Numbered from the stretch's first letter, positions 7,585 through 17,171 are shown. The stretch: DNA of 64,000 bases from Sphingomonas ginsenosidivorax (GCF_007995065.1 NZ_VOQR01000002.1:112608-176607); one strand, 5' to 3'. A program made the numbers and translations. Notes: generated by a model not told the origin, from the sequence alone.

Positions 7585-8457
7585 GCTGCTTATGAACCAA
7601 GAGCGTCCTTGGGTCAATAAACCGATGCAATGGCGCAGGCAAAATAATTATAATAAGGGTCCTGGTATAGTGTTGGTTCAGTTCCGCCACGCCTTTGCGG
7701 GGAAGCGCCGTGATGGCCGATCTGAGGGGGCCAGGCCGTCCTGACGTATCCCCAAGGTACGCCGCGCGAATATCGCTTCGAGCAACGGGATGAGGCTCGA
7801 GGGATTGTCGCCACGTACGCCATCGGAGGCCGCGAACGCGGCACCGCCTGACGCCGGCGACTCGGCGATAGCAGCCATACGCATTCCCAATCGCGACGCG
7901 TCGAGCTCGAGGCGGTCTTTGATCCGGGGATCCGCTACGAAGCCCCAGCGGATCGCGCGAACTTTGCCACCGTCTCCCAAGTGGTCCAATCATCGACCGC
8001 ATGCGCGCGGACCGCAGTCCGTGTTTTTCACGAGGCAGCGCCAGATCCTGCGGCATTTCGATAAAGGCGTCCGCCGGACGCGTCGGAAGAGATGTGGCCC
8101 GAACGACGTCGCGGTCCTGCCAGCCCGCCGATCCTGGCATGCCATGGCGGATATGGAGGGGGCGCCGGACGATCGGGTCCGAACGGAAAGTCCGTGCCCG
8201 GCATCAGATGAAATGAACGACGCGCCTCCGGATGACAGAATTCAGAGCCGGGCCAGTGTCGTGACCTTCATGATCGCCGGGCTTCATGCATGCGTCGTGC
8301 CCGATCCGTGCGCCTGTCTGCGTTGAAGTGTCGGGCCCATGTTGTCGAACTGCATGGCGGCGCGGGGCATGCACTAGGCTCGCGGACGTCGGTTTCAGCA
8401 GTTGATGAAGCTCTGCCGGGAGCCTCCACTTCTGGTCCGGAATTTCATCCGTGCCGC
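7585..8457. other. 873-base region with a possible degraded gene on the minus strand
   Basis: No intact gene is visible between the FAH-family gene and the first GntR gene. On the minus strand, a segment around 8060-7990 (PADAFIEMPQDLALPREKHG) and, in another frame, 7989-7678 (including LELDASRLGMRMAAIAESPA) read like protein and seem to join through a frameshift near 7990. This would fit a decayed enzyme gene of the cluster. I could not place it in a family. Operator-like half sites lie at its left end. Confidence 0.3.
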
Positions 8458-9171
8458 TCAGCTGCCGACCAAAGCTATCCGGACCTCGGAAAGATGTTCA
8501 CGCATCAGCCGTCCTGCAGTTTCGGCATCACGTTCGAGAAGGGCGCCGACGATCGCACGGTGCTGTCGCTGGTAGAGATCGCGCCGTTCGCGCGTCACCG
8601 TCCGTTCCTTGAGTTTCATCCACTCCGGCTGGTTCCGGGCCAGATTGATCGCCTCGTAGAGGCCCTTCAGTAGCTCATTCTTCGTAGCCGCTATGACCCG
8701 CTCATGAAGCCTGCCATCCCATGTCTCGAACGTCGGCACGTCCGGCGCCGCCTCGGCTTCGTCCACGCATTCGCGCAGGCTTGCCAGATCGGCTGACGTT
8801 CCTCGCGATGCCGCGAGACTCGTAGCCCATGGTTCGATCGCGAGGCGGATTTCCATGACCTCGGCAGGGCTTGAACCGACGACTCTGCTGAGCAGCGAAG
8901 TGGCTTCTTCGACGACAGGCGTCCTGTCCGCGACAAAGGAGCCTCGGCCGACGTGGCGAACGATCTGGCCGGCATCCTCGAGCTTCTTGAGACCCTTCCG
9001 GATCGTGTTGCGCGCGACGCCGAACTCGATCTCCAGTTCGCGTTCGGTCGGTAGCCTGAACCCCGGCTGCCATTCACCGCTGGCAATGTTGCTTTCCATG
9101 CTTTCGATGAGCGAGCCGACCGCGCCAGCGGCGCGAGAGCGTAGGTCGCGAGAAGCAGCATTGTGAGCCAT
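8458..9171 (-). CDS. GntR-family regulator with FCD domain (first of three)
   Basis: A 237-residue FadR-subfamily regulator. The N-terminal winged helix is clear (GFRLPTERELEIEFGVARNT, then KGLKKLEDAGQIVRHVGRGS), followed by the all-helical FCD ligand-binding domain (AEVMEIRLAIEPWATSLAA, HERVIAATKNELL, HRAIVGALLERDAETAGRLM). The FCD His residues that bind metal are present. The ATG at 9171 was chosen over an upstream TTG at 9207 because it starts the family-like sequence. FadR-type FCD proteins usually sense organic acids and repress nearby catabolic genes. It lies in tandem with two paralogues at 9296-10010 and 10022-10732. Confidence 0.9.
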   Translation of the reverse strand: MAHNAASRDLRSRAAGAVGSLIESMESNIASGEWQPGFRLPTERELEIEFGVARNTIRKGLKKLEDAGQIVRHVGRGSFVADRTPVVEEATSLLSRVVGSSPAEVMEIRLAIEPWATSLAASRGTSADLASLRECVDEAEAAPDVPTFETWDGRLHERVIAATKNELLKGLYEAINLARNQPEWMKLKERTVTRERRDLYQRQHRAIVGALLERDAETAGRLMREHLSEVRIALVGS

Positions 9172-9295
9172 TGCTGATCCAATAAGGCTCCCACGACGGC
9201 AGATCAAGCTTATTGGTATATCGAAAAATCGCAGGCTCGCGTTTCCTCAGCCTTCGACGCCACTGCCGAAACGCTGACTTGCGCTTGGTGATGGA

Positions 9296-10010
9296 TCAAG
9301 CGACCCGCATGTCGGAGAGGCCGAACATGTACTGCCGCACATGCAGAAGATGCATGCGCATACCATCGTGTGCGCCCTGGCGATCGCGGTTGCGGAGTGC
9401 GGCGACGATCGAGGCATGCTGCCCATGGATCTCCTTGCGAAGCTCCGCGGTCATCGTCCGTTGCTTGAGCCGACCCCAGTCAGCACGGGTGCGAACGGAT
9501 GCCATGGTGCGGACCATGGCGAGTGCTGGCCGGTTGTGCGCGGCCACTGCGAGGGCATCGTGAAGTGCGGCATCCCAGATTTCGAAGTCGGCCACCGTCG
9601 GCGCCGCAAAGGACTTTTCCAGGCACGATTCGATCGCCATGCAATCCTCATGCGTCGCCCGCGCAACGGCGAGGGCCGCAATTCCGGGTTCGAACATCAG
9701 ACGGCATTCGAGAACCTCGGCGGGGCTCGACATGCCGAGGATGGCCTCGTCGTTGAGGGGGGCGTCGTTCGATCCGGCCGTGACGGCCGAGATGACGAAT
9801 GTTCCACTGCCCACGGCGCGGCGGATTAGCCCCTGGGCCTCGAGGTCACTGAGCGCGCGTCGTAACGTATCACGTGCAACGCCGTAGTGCTCCGCGAGCG
9901 CACGTTCGGTCGGTAGCCGACCATCGAGCCACGCGCCACTCGCCACGCGCGAGATCCTCGCGCAGTAGGTCGAGGACGGTAGCAGCGCCTCCGCGCCCGG
10001 GTGCCGGCAC
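9296..10010 (-). pseudogene. GntR/FCD regulator interrupted by a frameshift (second of three)
   Basis: The intact part (from GTG 9946) reads DGRLPTERALAEHYGVARDT and then a full FCD domain to 9296, but lacks helix 1 of the winged helix. That missing helix is found in another frame: a GTG at 10010, preceded by an excellent AAGGAGG six bases upstream, gives TVLDLLREDLARGEW and then runs out of frame to a TGA. The two frames meet around 9930-9955, where GCGCGTGGC occurs twice 14 bases apart, so a short duplication could have caused the shift. Either the gene is dead or the sequence has an indel error. A protein started at 9946 would probably not bind DNA properly. Confidence 0.75.
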
Positions 10011-10021
10011 TCGTTTCCTCC

Positions 10022-10732
10022 TTACACGGGGTCTCCCAGGAGAACGGTTCGTACAGTCTGGATGTGGCCTTGCATATGCTGCGCTGCACGCTCGCCGTCG
10101 CGATCGCGAAGGGCTTGGACGATGTCGCGATGCTGCATCTGGTAGACCCGGCGATGCTGCAGTGTACGGCCACTGACCTTGAGGCCGCCCCAGATCGCAT
10201 CGTGGCGCAGGCCATCGATGACATCATAGAGCGTCACCAGCAGCGCATTGTGACTGGCGGCGACGATGGCGCGATGCAGCTTGCTATCCCAATGTTCGTA
10301 TTCGGCGATGTTGGTCGCGCGTTCGTTGCCAAGGGAGAGACTCTCGAGCGCACGCAGCTCCGAATCGGTCGCTTTGGCCACGGCGATCCTTGCTGCCTGC
10401 GGCTCGACCACAAGCTGTGCGTCGAGGACGTCCGCCGGACTGGTCGTCATGGCGAGGCGGCCGAGCAGCGTGTCGACGCGCGCGCGTTCGAGTTCCACGG
10501 GATCCGGGTCGCTGACGAAAGCGCCCTTGCCGGCGATACGTACGATCTTCCCGTGGCTTTCGAGCATGTCGAGCGCACGACGTAGCGTGTTGCGTGCCAC
10601 GCCATATTGTTCGGTCAGCTCGCGTTCGCTCGGCAGCTGGGTGCCGGGCATGAGTTCGCCCGCAGCCACACGCTGTTCGAACTCCGCCATGAAGCGCGCC
10701 CTGGCGGCTGCCGCCTGCGTCCGCACGCTCAT
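10022..10732 (-). CDS. GntR-family regulator with FCD domain (third of three)
   Basis: A 236-residue FadR-subfamily protein with an intact winged helix (GTQLPSERELTEQYGVARNT, LDMLESHGKIVRIAGKGAFV) and an FCD domain (ADVLDAQLVVEPQAARIAVA, HRAIVAASHNALLVTLYDVI). It is the promoter-proximal member of the tandem; its stop is separated by only 11 bases from the GTG of the second gene, so they form an operon. It faces the divergent hydrolase operon at 11100 across a 367-base region holding the palindrome GAACCAATTGGTTC, its likely binding site by position. Confidence 0.92.
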   Translation of the reverse strand: MSVRTQAAAARARFMAEFEQRVAAGELMPGTQLPSERELTEQYGVARNTLRRALDMLESHGKIVRIAGKGAFVSDPDPVELERARVDTLLGRLAMTTSPADVLDAQLVVEPQAARIAVAKATDSELRALESLSLGNERATNIAEYEHWDSKLHRAIVAASHNALLVTLYDVIDGLRHDAIWGGLKVSGRTLQHRRVYQMQHRDIVQALRDRDGERAAQHMQGHIQTVRTVLLGDPV

Positions 10733-11099
10733 CCGACATTCTCCTCATAGACCAATGCTGAACCAGTATAGCAATTGCTTGCGGGCTTGGCGAACGAGTC
10801 GTATCTAGTCACAACAATAAAGAACCAATTGGTTCATAAAGACATAGGATGAGGTGCCGTGAAGGACACTTTTCTGACAGGATCGGGCTGATCTAAAACC
10901 CGCGCATTTTTGGCGGGCTAAAGGTTGAGCGTGCGCTCAGCAGGTCCGTGGCGGACAGCTTCATTAGTCCGTGGCGCCCCTCAATTCTCCGAAAACTTCC
11001 CGCGCCGGGTCATCGCGGTCCGGCCGCAGAGCCGGTGCGCCTTCGCTCGGGCGGGGAATACATTTTCTCTAGAAGGTTGGAATAGAACGGGAGAATTCG
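10733..11099. other. divergent regulatory region between GntR genes and the second hydrolase operon
   Basis: 367 bases. It holds the operator-like palindrome at 10822-10835 and a half site TGAACCAG at 10759-10766 near the GntR side. The remaining 260 bases next to the hydrolase start contain no clear gene; GGGAG precedes the ATG at 11100. Confidence 0.6.
10822..10835. promoter_or_regulatory. perfect 14-bp palindrome, probable GntR operator
   Basis: GAACCAATTGGTTC is a perfect 14-bp palindrome located 87 bases before the third GntR gene and about 265 bases before the divergent hydrolase. It shares the GAACCA/TGGTT arms with the site at 7571-7584. Confidence 0.65.
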
Positions 11100-11909
11100 A
11101 TGAACGCGTTGGCAACGGTATCAACTGATCAAGAGCAAAAACCTGCCATGTTCTATGAGGTACATGGCGAGGGCGACCCTGTTGTCATGATCCATGGTCT
11201 CGGCGGCAACTCGAACATCTGGACGCCGCAGGTCACGACGCTGCAGCGCTTCTTCAGGGTGATCCGTCCCGATCTGGTCGGTTCGGGTTTCAGTCGGCTC
11301 GACGGCGAAACGATCAGCATCGAGCGCTATATTCGGGATATCGTCGGTCTGCTGGATCGCCTCGACATCGGTTCCGCCCACCTCGTCGGCCATTCGATGG
11401 GGACGATCGTCTGCCAGCATCTCGCGGCGTGGCATCCCGAACGGGTGAGGAGCCTTGCGCTGTTCGGTCCCATCCACACGCCCTCGGATGCGGCGCGCGA
11501 CGCGCTGAGAGCGCGCGCTGAAACCAGCCGCACGCGCGGCATGTTGCCGGTCGCAGAGGCGGTGGTCCAGGGGGGCACGTCGGCGTACACCAGAGCCGAC
11601 CGTCCCGAGATCGCCGCGTTCGTCCGGGAGGCAACGCTCCGCCAGCATCCGGAGGCCTATGCGCAGACCTGCGAAGCGCTGGCGAACGCGCAGCCGGCGG
11701 ATACGGACCGGATCCGCTGTCCGAGCATCCTGGTGACCGGTGACGAGGACGGGACCGCCCCCCCGACCGCGGCCGGCTCGCTCGCCCTCTCACTTCCCGA
11801 CGCGGACTTTACCGTCCTGAGCCGCTGCGGCCACTGGACCTCGCTGGAGCGGCCCAGGGACGTGACGGAAGCGCTCACGACCTTCTATTTCTCGCGGACG
11901 TTCCGGTAG
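11100..11909 (+). CDS. alpha/beta hydrolase, paralogue of the 5894-6664 enzyme
   Basis: A 269-residue alpha/beta-hydrolase. Motifs: MIHGLGGNSNIWTPQ, nucleophile elbow GHSMGT, acid in VTGDEDG and catalytic His in RCGHWTSLERP. Long stretches align with the enzyme at 5894-6664 (for example GTSAxT and the C-terminal RP-x-x-V motif), so the two arose by duplication. It starts an operon with the DUF1636 gene (10-base gap) and the amidohydrolase. A role as an enol-lactonase or esterase in the same peripheral pathway is likely, but the substrate is unknown. Confidence 0.87.
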   Translation: MNALATVSTDQEQKPAMFYEVHGEGDPVVMIHGLGGNSNIWTPQVTTLQRFFRVIRPDLVGSGFSRLDGETISIERYIRDIVGLLDRLDIGSAHLVGHSMGTIVCQHLAAWHPERVRSLALFGPIHTPSDAARDALRARAETSRTRGMLPVAEAVVQGGTSAYTRADRPEIAAFVREATLRQHPEAYAQTCEALANAQPADTDRIRCPSILVTGDEDGTAPPTAAGSLALSLPDADFTVLSRCGHWTSLERPRDVTEALTTFYFSRTFR

Positions 11910-11919
11910 GAGCCGGCGG

Positions 11920-12333
11920 ATGGCGGATCCAACGTCACCGACCCGGCTGCTGATCTGCCGGACCTGTCCCGGCAAGGCCAATGCAACCCGGAAGAGGCCA
12001 CTTGGATCAGATGCTGGCGTCCGTCTCGCCGAACGGCTCCGCTCTCGTCTCGACGGCGGCAACGTCGTTGTCCGCCTCGTCGATTGTCTGAGCGGATGCC
12101 TGACGCCCTGCAATGCCAGATTGTCCGCCGGCGGCAAGAGGTGGGTCAGGCTACATGAGCTCGTACCCGAGGATGCCGACGCACTCGCCGCCTTTGCGCG
12201 GGCTTACGAGGCGAGTCCGGGCGGCAACGTCGATCCAAGCCTGATTTCCGACAGGCTGGCGGGAAAGCTGGCGGCTTCGATGCCGGTCTTCGCAAGTCAA
12301 CATACGAACGGCGCGGGTGACAGCAGCCCATAG
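11920..12333 (+). CDS. DUF1636 family metal-binding protein
   Basis: A 137-residue protein with the cysteine pattern of DUF1636: CRTC near residue 13 and DCLSGCLTPCNA near residue 55, followed by the family's conserved Trp (GGKRWVRLHELVPEDADAL). Five cysteines could bind a metal or a [2Fe-2S]-like centre, and the fold is thought to resemble thioredoxin-like ferredoxins. The biochemical role of the family is not established. It sits between a hydrolase and a metal-dependent amidohydrolase in one apparent operon, with a good ribosome site (TAGGAG). That context could suggest a metal supply or redox role for a neighbour, which is inference. Confidence 0.78.
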   Translation: MADPTSPTRLLICRTCPGKANATRKRPLGSDAGVRLAERLRSRLDGGNVVVRLVDCLSGCLTPCNARLSAGGKRWVRLHELVPEDADALAAFARAYEASPGGNVDPSLISDRLAGKLAASMPVFASQHTNGAGDSSP

Positions 12334-12379
12334 GGCAGTGTGGCGCCGCATGCTTACGATAAGAAAAGGAGAGGACGAG

Positions 12380-13669
12380 ATGAACGCAGAATCCACGCTC
12401 TTTTGCAACGTCAACATTCTGGATGGCACTGGTGCGCAGCCCTATCGCGGAGACGTGCTCGTCCGCGGCAATCGCATCGACCGGATCGCGCGGGCCGGCC
12501 AGACGTGTATCGCCCACGACTTGGCGACCAACGTCGTCGACGGTGGCGGGCATAGGACGCTCATGCCCGGGCTATGCGACGCACACACCCATATCACCTG
12601 GAACAACGGCACCAACCTTCACGCGACAACCGCGCTCCCGATCGAGGAGCATCTGCTTCTGACCATCGACAATGCCCGTACCTACCTCGATTGCGGCTAC
12701 ACGATGTGCGTCGGCGCGGCCTCGGCCAAGGAGCGTTTGGACGTGGTCATTCGCGACTCCATCAATTCCGGCCGCATCCCGGGACCGCGCCTGTTGGCAT
12801 CCGGCATGGAGATCGCGACCACCGGTGCGGATGTGAACCCGTCGCTGACGGCAGACGGCGTGGAAGAGATCCGCAAGACGGTGCGCTCGGTATGCAAGCT
12901 CGGCGTCGACACGGTAAAGCTGAGCATGTCCGGCGAGCAGATCACCGGTGCCGCGCTGAACCATGAGACTTTCTTCACCGATGCCGAGGTCGCCGTAGCG
13001 GTCGAGGAGGCGAGCCGTCGCGGCGCCCGGGTCTGTGCCCACGCGCGTAATCAGCATTCGATCAAGCTCTGCGTGAAGCACGGGGTGAACATCATCTACC
13101 ATGCGAGCTTCGTGGACGAGGAGGCGCTCGACATGCTCGAGGCCGCGAAGGATCGTGTCTTCGTCGCCCCCGGCCTCGCCTGGCTCATCATGACTTGCTA
13201 CCATGCGTCGGACTGGGGGATCACGCCCGAGGCGGCCGAGCAGATGGGCTATGTCGACGAACTTGAGAACGCCATCGAGAGCATGAAGAAAATGCATCAG
13301 CGTGGCATCCGGGTACTGCCCGGCGGCGACTATGGCTTCGCTTGGACGCCCCATGGCACCTATGCCAAGGACCTCGAATATTTCGTCGACCTGCTCGGCT
13401 TCACGCCGATGGAGACGATCCTGTCGGCAACGAAGCTCGGCGGCGAGATCATGGGGGACCCCGAACATCTCGGCCAGCTGCGCGAGGGATATTTCGCGGA
13501 CCTTCTGCTCGTCGACGGGGATCCTCTCCGCGATATCACGATCCTTCAGGATCGGGACAATCTGCTTGCGATCATGAAGGATGGCGCCTTCCACAAGGCA
13601 CCTCCGAGCGCCGAGGCACGCATCCAGCGCCTGCCGCGCTTCGACCATCTTCGGGTGGTCGCTGCCTGA
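12380..13669 (+). CDS. metal-dependent amidohydrolase (imidazolonepropionase/prolidase-like)
   Basis: A 429-residue amidohydrolase-superfamily enzyme without a signal peptide. Ligands of the binuclear metal site can be followed: AHTHITW, the probable carboxylated Lys in VDTVKLSMSG, His in VCAHARNQ and IIYHASF, and Asp in LPGGDYGF. Such enzymes hydrolyse cyclic amides, peptides or lactam/ester bonds, and some close families are Xaa-Arg/Lys dipeptidases or mycotoxin amidases. ATG 12380 was chosen because AAGGAGAGG precedes it and upstream residues are not family-like. It is the last gene of the operon starting at 11100 and is followed by a hairpin at 13713-13740. The natural substrate is not known. 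Confidence 0.87.
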   Translation: MNAESTLFCNVNILDGTGAQPYRGDVLVRGNRIDRIARAGQTCIAHDLATNVVDGGGHRTLMPGLCDAHTHITWNNGTNLHATTALPIEEHLLLTIDNARTYLDCGYTMCVGAASAKERLDVVIRDSINSGRIPGPRLLASGMEIATTGADVNPSLTADGVEEIRKTVRSVCKLGVDTVKLSMSGEQITGAALNHETFFTDAEVAVAVEEASRRGARVCAHARNQHSIKLCVKHGVNIIYHASFVDEEALDMLEAAKDRVFVAPGLAWLIMTCYHASDWGITPEAAEQMGYVDELENAIESMKKMHQRGIRVLPGGDYGFAWTPHGTYAKDLEYFVDLLGFTPMETILSATKLGGEIMGDPEHLGQLREGYFADLLLVDGDPLRDITILQDRDNLLAIMKDGAFHKAPPSAEARIQRLPRFDHLRVVAA

Positions 13670-13712
13670 TGTAAAGATCGGCCGTCCGAAAGAGGTACCG
13701 GAGGGCTGGTCC

Positions 13713-13740
13713 GATCGGAGCCCCCGAGGGAGCTCCGATC
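13713..13740 (+). terminator. hairpin after the amidohydrolase operon
   Basis: A 9-bp perfect stem GATCGGAGC / GCTCCGATC with a 10-base loop begins 44 bases after the stop. There is no T run, so termination efficiency is uncertain. Confidence 0.5.
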
Positions 13741-13896
13741 TGAAAGCTGAAACACACAGGCGATCTTCGACGCGGGGCGTCCTCCGTCGCGGGCGGGGCG
13801 TCGCGAGCCAACGTCTCGTGCGCACGCGACGTCCCTTGCTGACCCGTCATGGTCGGCGAAGTGCACCAACCATGAAAAGCCACAAGGGAGAGGGAA

Positions 13897-14715
13897 ATGG
13901 CAATTGGAAAGCGCTGTCAGCTCGTTGTTGTCGCACTCTTGGCATCAGGCTGTTGTAGCGGCAGAGCCTGGGCTGACTCGGTAAACCAACCGGGTTTCAC
14001 CATCGGCGTCCCCCTCTATGCCGAACTGCCAACGGGATTGTATGTGACGAACATTGCGGAAGTTGGTGTCCGCAAGACCGCCCCCGACACCCGCCTTTCA
14101 ATCTACACACCCTTCTTCTTCCTTCAGACGCCGTGGGAGGTGGCGGGTGCGAGGATTGCGCCGGTCTTTTCGCCAATCCTGGCCGACGTTAAGTTTGATA
14201 ATGGCCGGCACATTAGAGGCTTGTACAACACCTATGGCGGCGTCCAATTCACTTGGAAGCTCGACGATGCTTGGGGCGCGGGTTTCCGGTTGGGCGATTT
14301 CATCAAGCAGACCAACAAGGTTGCTAAACCTTTCAACACAATCGACACGCGTTTCGGGGTTACCTATCTAAAGAATGGAACCCACTTCACTGCAAACTTT
14401 AATTATGGTTTGCCCACAGGGCGCGGTGTGCGACTCGCGCCAAAATACCTCAATCTTGACGTCACATATTCACGCCATGCCGGAAAGCTGGAATATGGAT
14501 GGGTCGGGTTTGGCTCGACCGACACGACCACACCCTTTGCGGGATATCGAACACAGCGCCAAATTGCGACAGGTCCTCTGCTAGGCTACGACTTCAAGAA
14601 CTTTGCCCTTCAGCTACGCGCGACGTCGGATATTTATCAGCATAACTACGGCGGCAAGGAGCAGCGACTTTGGGGCGTGATCGCGGTCCCGCTCTGGATA
14701 GATAAGGGCGGCTGA
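13897..14715 (+). CDS. MetA-pathway phenol degradation-like outer-membrane protein
   Basis: A 272-residue secreted protein with a Sec signal peptide (basic start, hydrophobic core LVVVALLASG, small residues before ADSV). The mature part is a run of alternating amphipathic strands with aromatic ends (for example TRFGVTYLKNGTHFTANFNY), typical of a small outer-membrane beta-barrel. It resembles the 'MetA-pathway of phenol degradation' family, found next to catabolic clusters and thought to form uptake channels. AGGGAGAGGG precedes the ATG. It lies downstream of the amidohydrolase operon and may import the same substrate; that link is inferred from position only. Confidence 0.75.
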   Translation: MAIGKRCQLVVVALLASGCCSGRAWADSVNQPGFTIGVPLYAELPTGLYVTNIAEVGVRKTAPDTRLSIYTPFFFLQTPWEVAGARIAPVFSPILADVKFDNGRHIRGLYNTYGGVQFTWKLDDAWGAGFRLGDFIKQTNKVAKPFNTIDTRFGVTYLKNGTHFTANFNYGLPTGRGVRLAPKYLNLDVTYSRHAGKLEYGWVGFGSTDTTTPFAGYRTQRQIATGPLLGYDFKNFALQLRATSDIYQHNYGGKEQRLWGVIAVPLWIDKGG

Positions 14716-15170
14716 ACGCTCCGCTCGGGAAGTACATCCTGGATCCGGACAGCATGCTTGTTATGGGCAAATACGCGTCGGATGAATGCCTATGGCTCTC
14801 ATGCCCCTGAGGCCCGAACTCGTGCCGGCTTTGTCGTCCCCGATCGATTGCGCCTCCATCATGCAGCCAGTCGTCATCGCGTGATCCAGGTCGGCATTGC
14901 TACACGGCGACCCTTGCCACTATCGGTAGGACGGTGAAGAAACCGACGACCATCGCTAAAACGTCGTCGGCATTGGCTGATTCGGGGGTGTTGTAGAGAA
15001 AGATATCGCATGGGGCCGATCTGCGCGATCCCTTGTACGAGCCGCATCACTGCTACGCCTAGTTGCCGGATCGGCCCGCCATGTCTTGCGAAACGCAGGT
15101 TGTAGAGCAGATATCGTCTGACCTGGACCTGGCGGTCGGGGACCAGGTTGGCTATGTCGCCTCGGGCGCG
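14716..15170. other. 455-base convergent intergenic region, no confident gene
   Basis: The minus strand has an open frame without a start from about 15165 to 14880 (for example RRYLLYNLRFARHGGPIRQL), possibly a fossil. No cyoC/cyoD-like sequence follows cyoB here, which matters because the usual cyo operon continues in that direction. No terminator was recognised. Confidence 0.4.
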
Positions 15171-17171
15171 CTACCTTGGTGAGGCCTTGAGTTGCCGTGT
15201 ACGTTCATTCTCCGCGAGCGCCACTTCGTCAGCAGAAATACGAAAGTCCCGATCGTAGTTGAAGGTGTGGCCGATCGCCGTCGCCAGAAGCGCGACGAAC
15301 GCCAATGCCGCGAGCCACCATATGTACCAGATCATCGCGAGCGCAAAAGCTGCTGATATTGCGGCGAGGATGATTCCGGCGCCAGTGTTGCGAGGCATGT
15401 GGATATCGTGGAACCCGATCACTGGACGAACCGCGTTCTTCGACTTCATGTCGTACCAGGCGTCGAGATCGTAGACGATCGGAGCGAAGGCGAAGTTGTA
15501 GGACGGTGGCGGCGACGACGTCGCCCATTCCAGACTTCGGCCGTCCCACGGATCGCCGGTGACGTCGCGCAGTGCCTCACGGTTACGGAAGCTGACGTAG
15601 AACTGGATCAGGAAGGCGGCGATGCCGATCGCGATCATCGCCGCCCCGACCGCGGCGATGATGAACCAGATCTGCAACGACGGGTCCTCGAAGTGGCGCA
15701 GGCGACGCGTCACGCCCATCAGGCCGAGCACATAGAGCGGCATGAAGGCGACGTAGAAGCCGATCGTCCAGAACCAGAAGCTGATCGTGCCCCAGAACTT
15801 GTCGAGCTTGAAGCCGAACGCCTTCGGGAACCAGTAGTTGATCCCGGCGAACATCCCAAACAGCACGCCGCCGATGATCACGTTATGGAAGTGCGCAACC
15901 AGGAACAGGGAGTTGTGCAGGACGAAGTCGGCAGGTGGAACGGCGAGCAGCACGCCGGTTGTGCCGCCAATGGTGAAAGTGACCATGAACGCAACAGCCC
16001 ACATCATCGGTAGCTCAAACCGGATGTTTCCTTTGTACATGGTGAACAGCCAGTTGAAGATCTTGGCACCCGTGGGGATCGAGATGATCATCGTGGTGAT
16101 GCCGAAGAACGAATTGACGCTCGCTCCCGACCCCATGGTGAAGAAGTGGTGCAGCCAGACGAGGTAGGCGAGGATGGTGATGACCAGCAGCGCGTAGACC
16201 ATCGACGTATAGCCGAACAGGCGCTTGCCGCAGAAGGTCGAGGTGACCTCGCTGAACACGCCGAACGCCGGCAGGATCAGGATGTACACCTCCGGGTGAC
16301 CCCAGATCCAGATCATGTTGACGTACATCATGGGGTTGCCGCCCATGGTGTTGGTGAAGAAGTGTGTACCGAGATAGCGATCAAGGCTAAGCAGCGCGAG
16401 GACGGCGGTCAGCACCGGGAAGGCGGCAACGATCAACACGTTGGTGGCAAGCGCTGACCACGTGAAGACCGGCATCTTCATCATGTTCATACCGGAAGCG
16501 CGCATCTTAAGAATCGTCGTGAGCAGGTTGACGCCGGACAGCAATGTGCCAACTCCGGAGATCTGAAGCGCCCATATGTAATAGTCCACCCCGACATCGG
16601 GTGAGTAATCAAGCCCTGACAGGGGTGGCATCGCCAGCCAGCCTGTGCGGGCGAACTCACCCACGAACAGGCTCACCATGACGATCGCTGCGCCGGCCGC
16701 GGTCATCCAGAAGCTGAAGTTGTTGAGGAAGGGGAACGACACGTCGCGCGCGCCGATCTGCAACGGCACGACATAGTTCATCAGCCCGGTGACGAACGGC
16801 ATCGCGACGAAGAAGATCATGATCACGCCATGCGCGGTGAACACCTGGTCATAGTGATGCGCGGGCAAATAGCCATCGTTGGCGCCGAAGGCGATCGCCT
16901 GCTGGATGCGCATCATGATCGCATCCGAAAAGCCGCGCAGCAGCATGACGATGCCGAGAATCATGTACATAATGCCGATCTTCTTGTGATCGACGGAGGT
17001 GAACCATTCCTTCCACAGATAGCCCCACACCTTGAAATAGGTGAGGGCGGATATTAATGCCGCACCGGCCATCGCGACCATCGCAAAGGTCGCAATCAAG
17101 ATCGGTTCGTGGATCGGAAAGCTTTCGAGCGTCAGGCGCCCGAAAATAGTCTTTAACAGCTTTTCGGACAT
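15171..17171 (-). CDS. cyoB: cytochrome bo3-type ubiquinol oxidase subunit I
   Basis: A 666-residue heme-copper oxidase subunit I, close in length to E. coli CyoB, with about 14-15 membrane spans. Key residues are present: low-spin haem His in [10 protein letters not shown], the CuB ligand and cross-linked Tyr in [10 protein letters not shown], CuB His pair in WLHHFFTMG, and haem ligands in [12 protein letters not shown]. The quinol-site residues R79, D83, H106 and Q109 keep the spacing of E. coli R71/D75/H98/Q101, so it is a quinol rather than a cytochrome c oxidase. No subunit II, III or IV gene lies on either side, so this is an orphan subunit that would need partners encoded elsewhere. 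A Fur-family gene lies 89 bases upstream in the same orientation. Confidence 0.95.
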   Translation of the reverse strand: MSEKLLKTIFGRLTLESFPIHEPILIATFAMVAMAGAALISALTYFKVWGYLWKEWFTSVDHKKIGIMYMILGIVMLLRGFSDAIMMRIQQAIAFGANDGYLPAHHYDQVFTAHGVIMIFFVAMPFVTGLMNYVVPLQIGARDVSFPFLNNFSFWMTAAGAAIVMVSLFVGEFARTGWLAMPPLSGLDYSPDVGVDYYIWALQISGVGTLLSGVNLLTTILKMRASGMNMMKMPVFTWSALATNVLIVAAFPVLTAVLALLSLDRYLGTHFFTNTMGGNPMMYVNMIWIWGHPEVYILILPAFGVFSEVTSTFCGKRLFGYTSMVYALLVITILAYLVWLHHFFTMGSGASVNSFFGITTMIISIPTGAKIFNWLFTMYKGNIRFELPMMWAVAFMVTFTIGGTTGVLLAVPPADFVLHNSLFLVAHFHNVIIGGVLFGMFAGINYWFPKAFGFKLDKFWGTISFWFWTIGFYVAFMPLYVLGLMGVTRRLRHFEDPSLQIWFIIAAVGAAMIAIGIAAFLIQFYVSFRNREALRDVTGDPWDGRSLEWATSSPPPSYNFAFAPIVYDLDAWYDMKSKNAVRPVIGFHDIHMPRNTGAGIILAAISAAFALAMIWYIWWLAALAFVALLATAIGHTFNYDRDFRISADEVALAENERTRQLKASPR

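Noticed and set aside
12572..13825. Minus-strand frame of 417 codons
   Set aside because: It mirrors the amidohydrolase, which has all metal-site motifs; the antisense frame has none.
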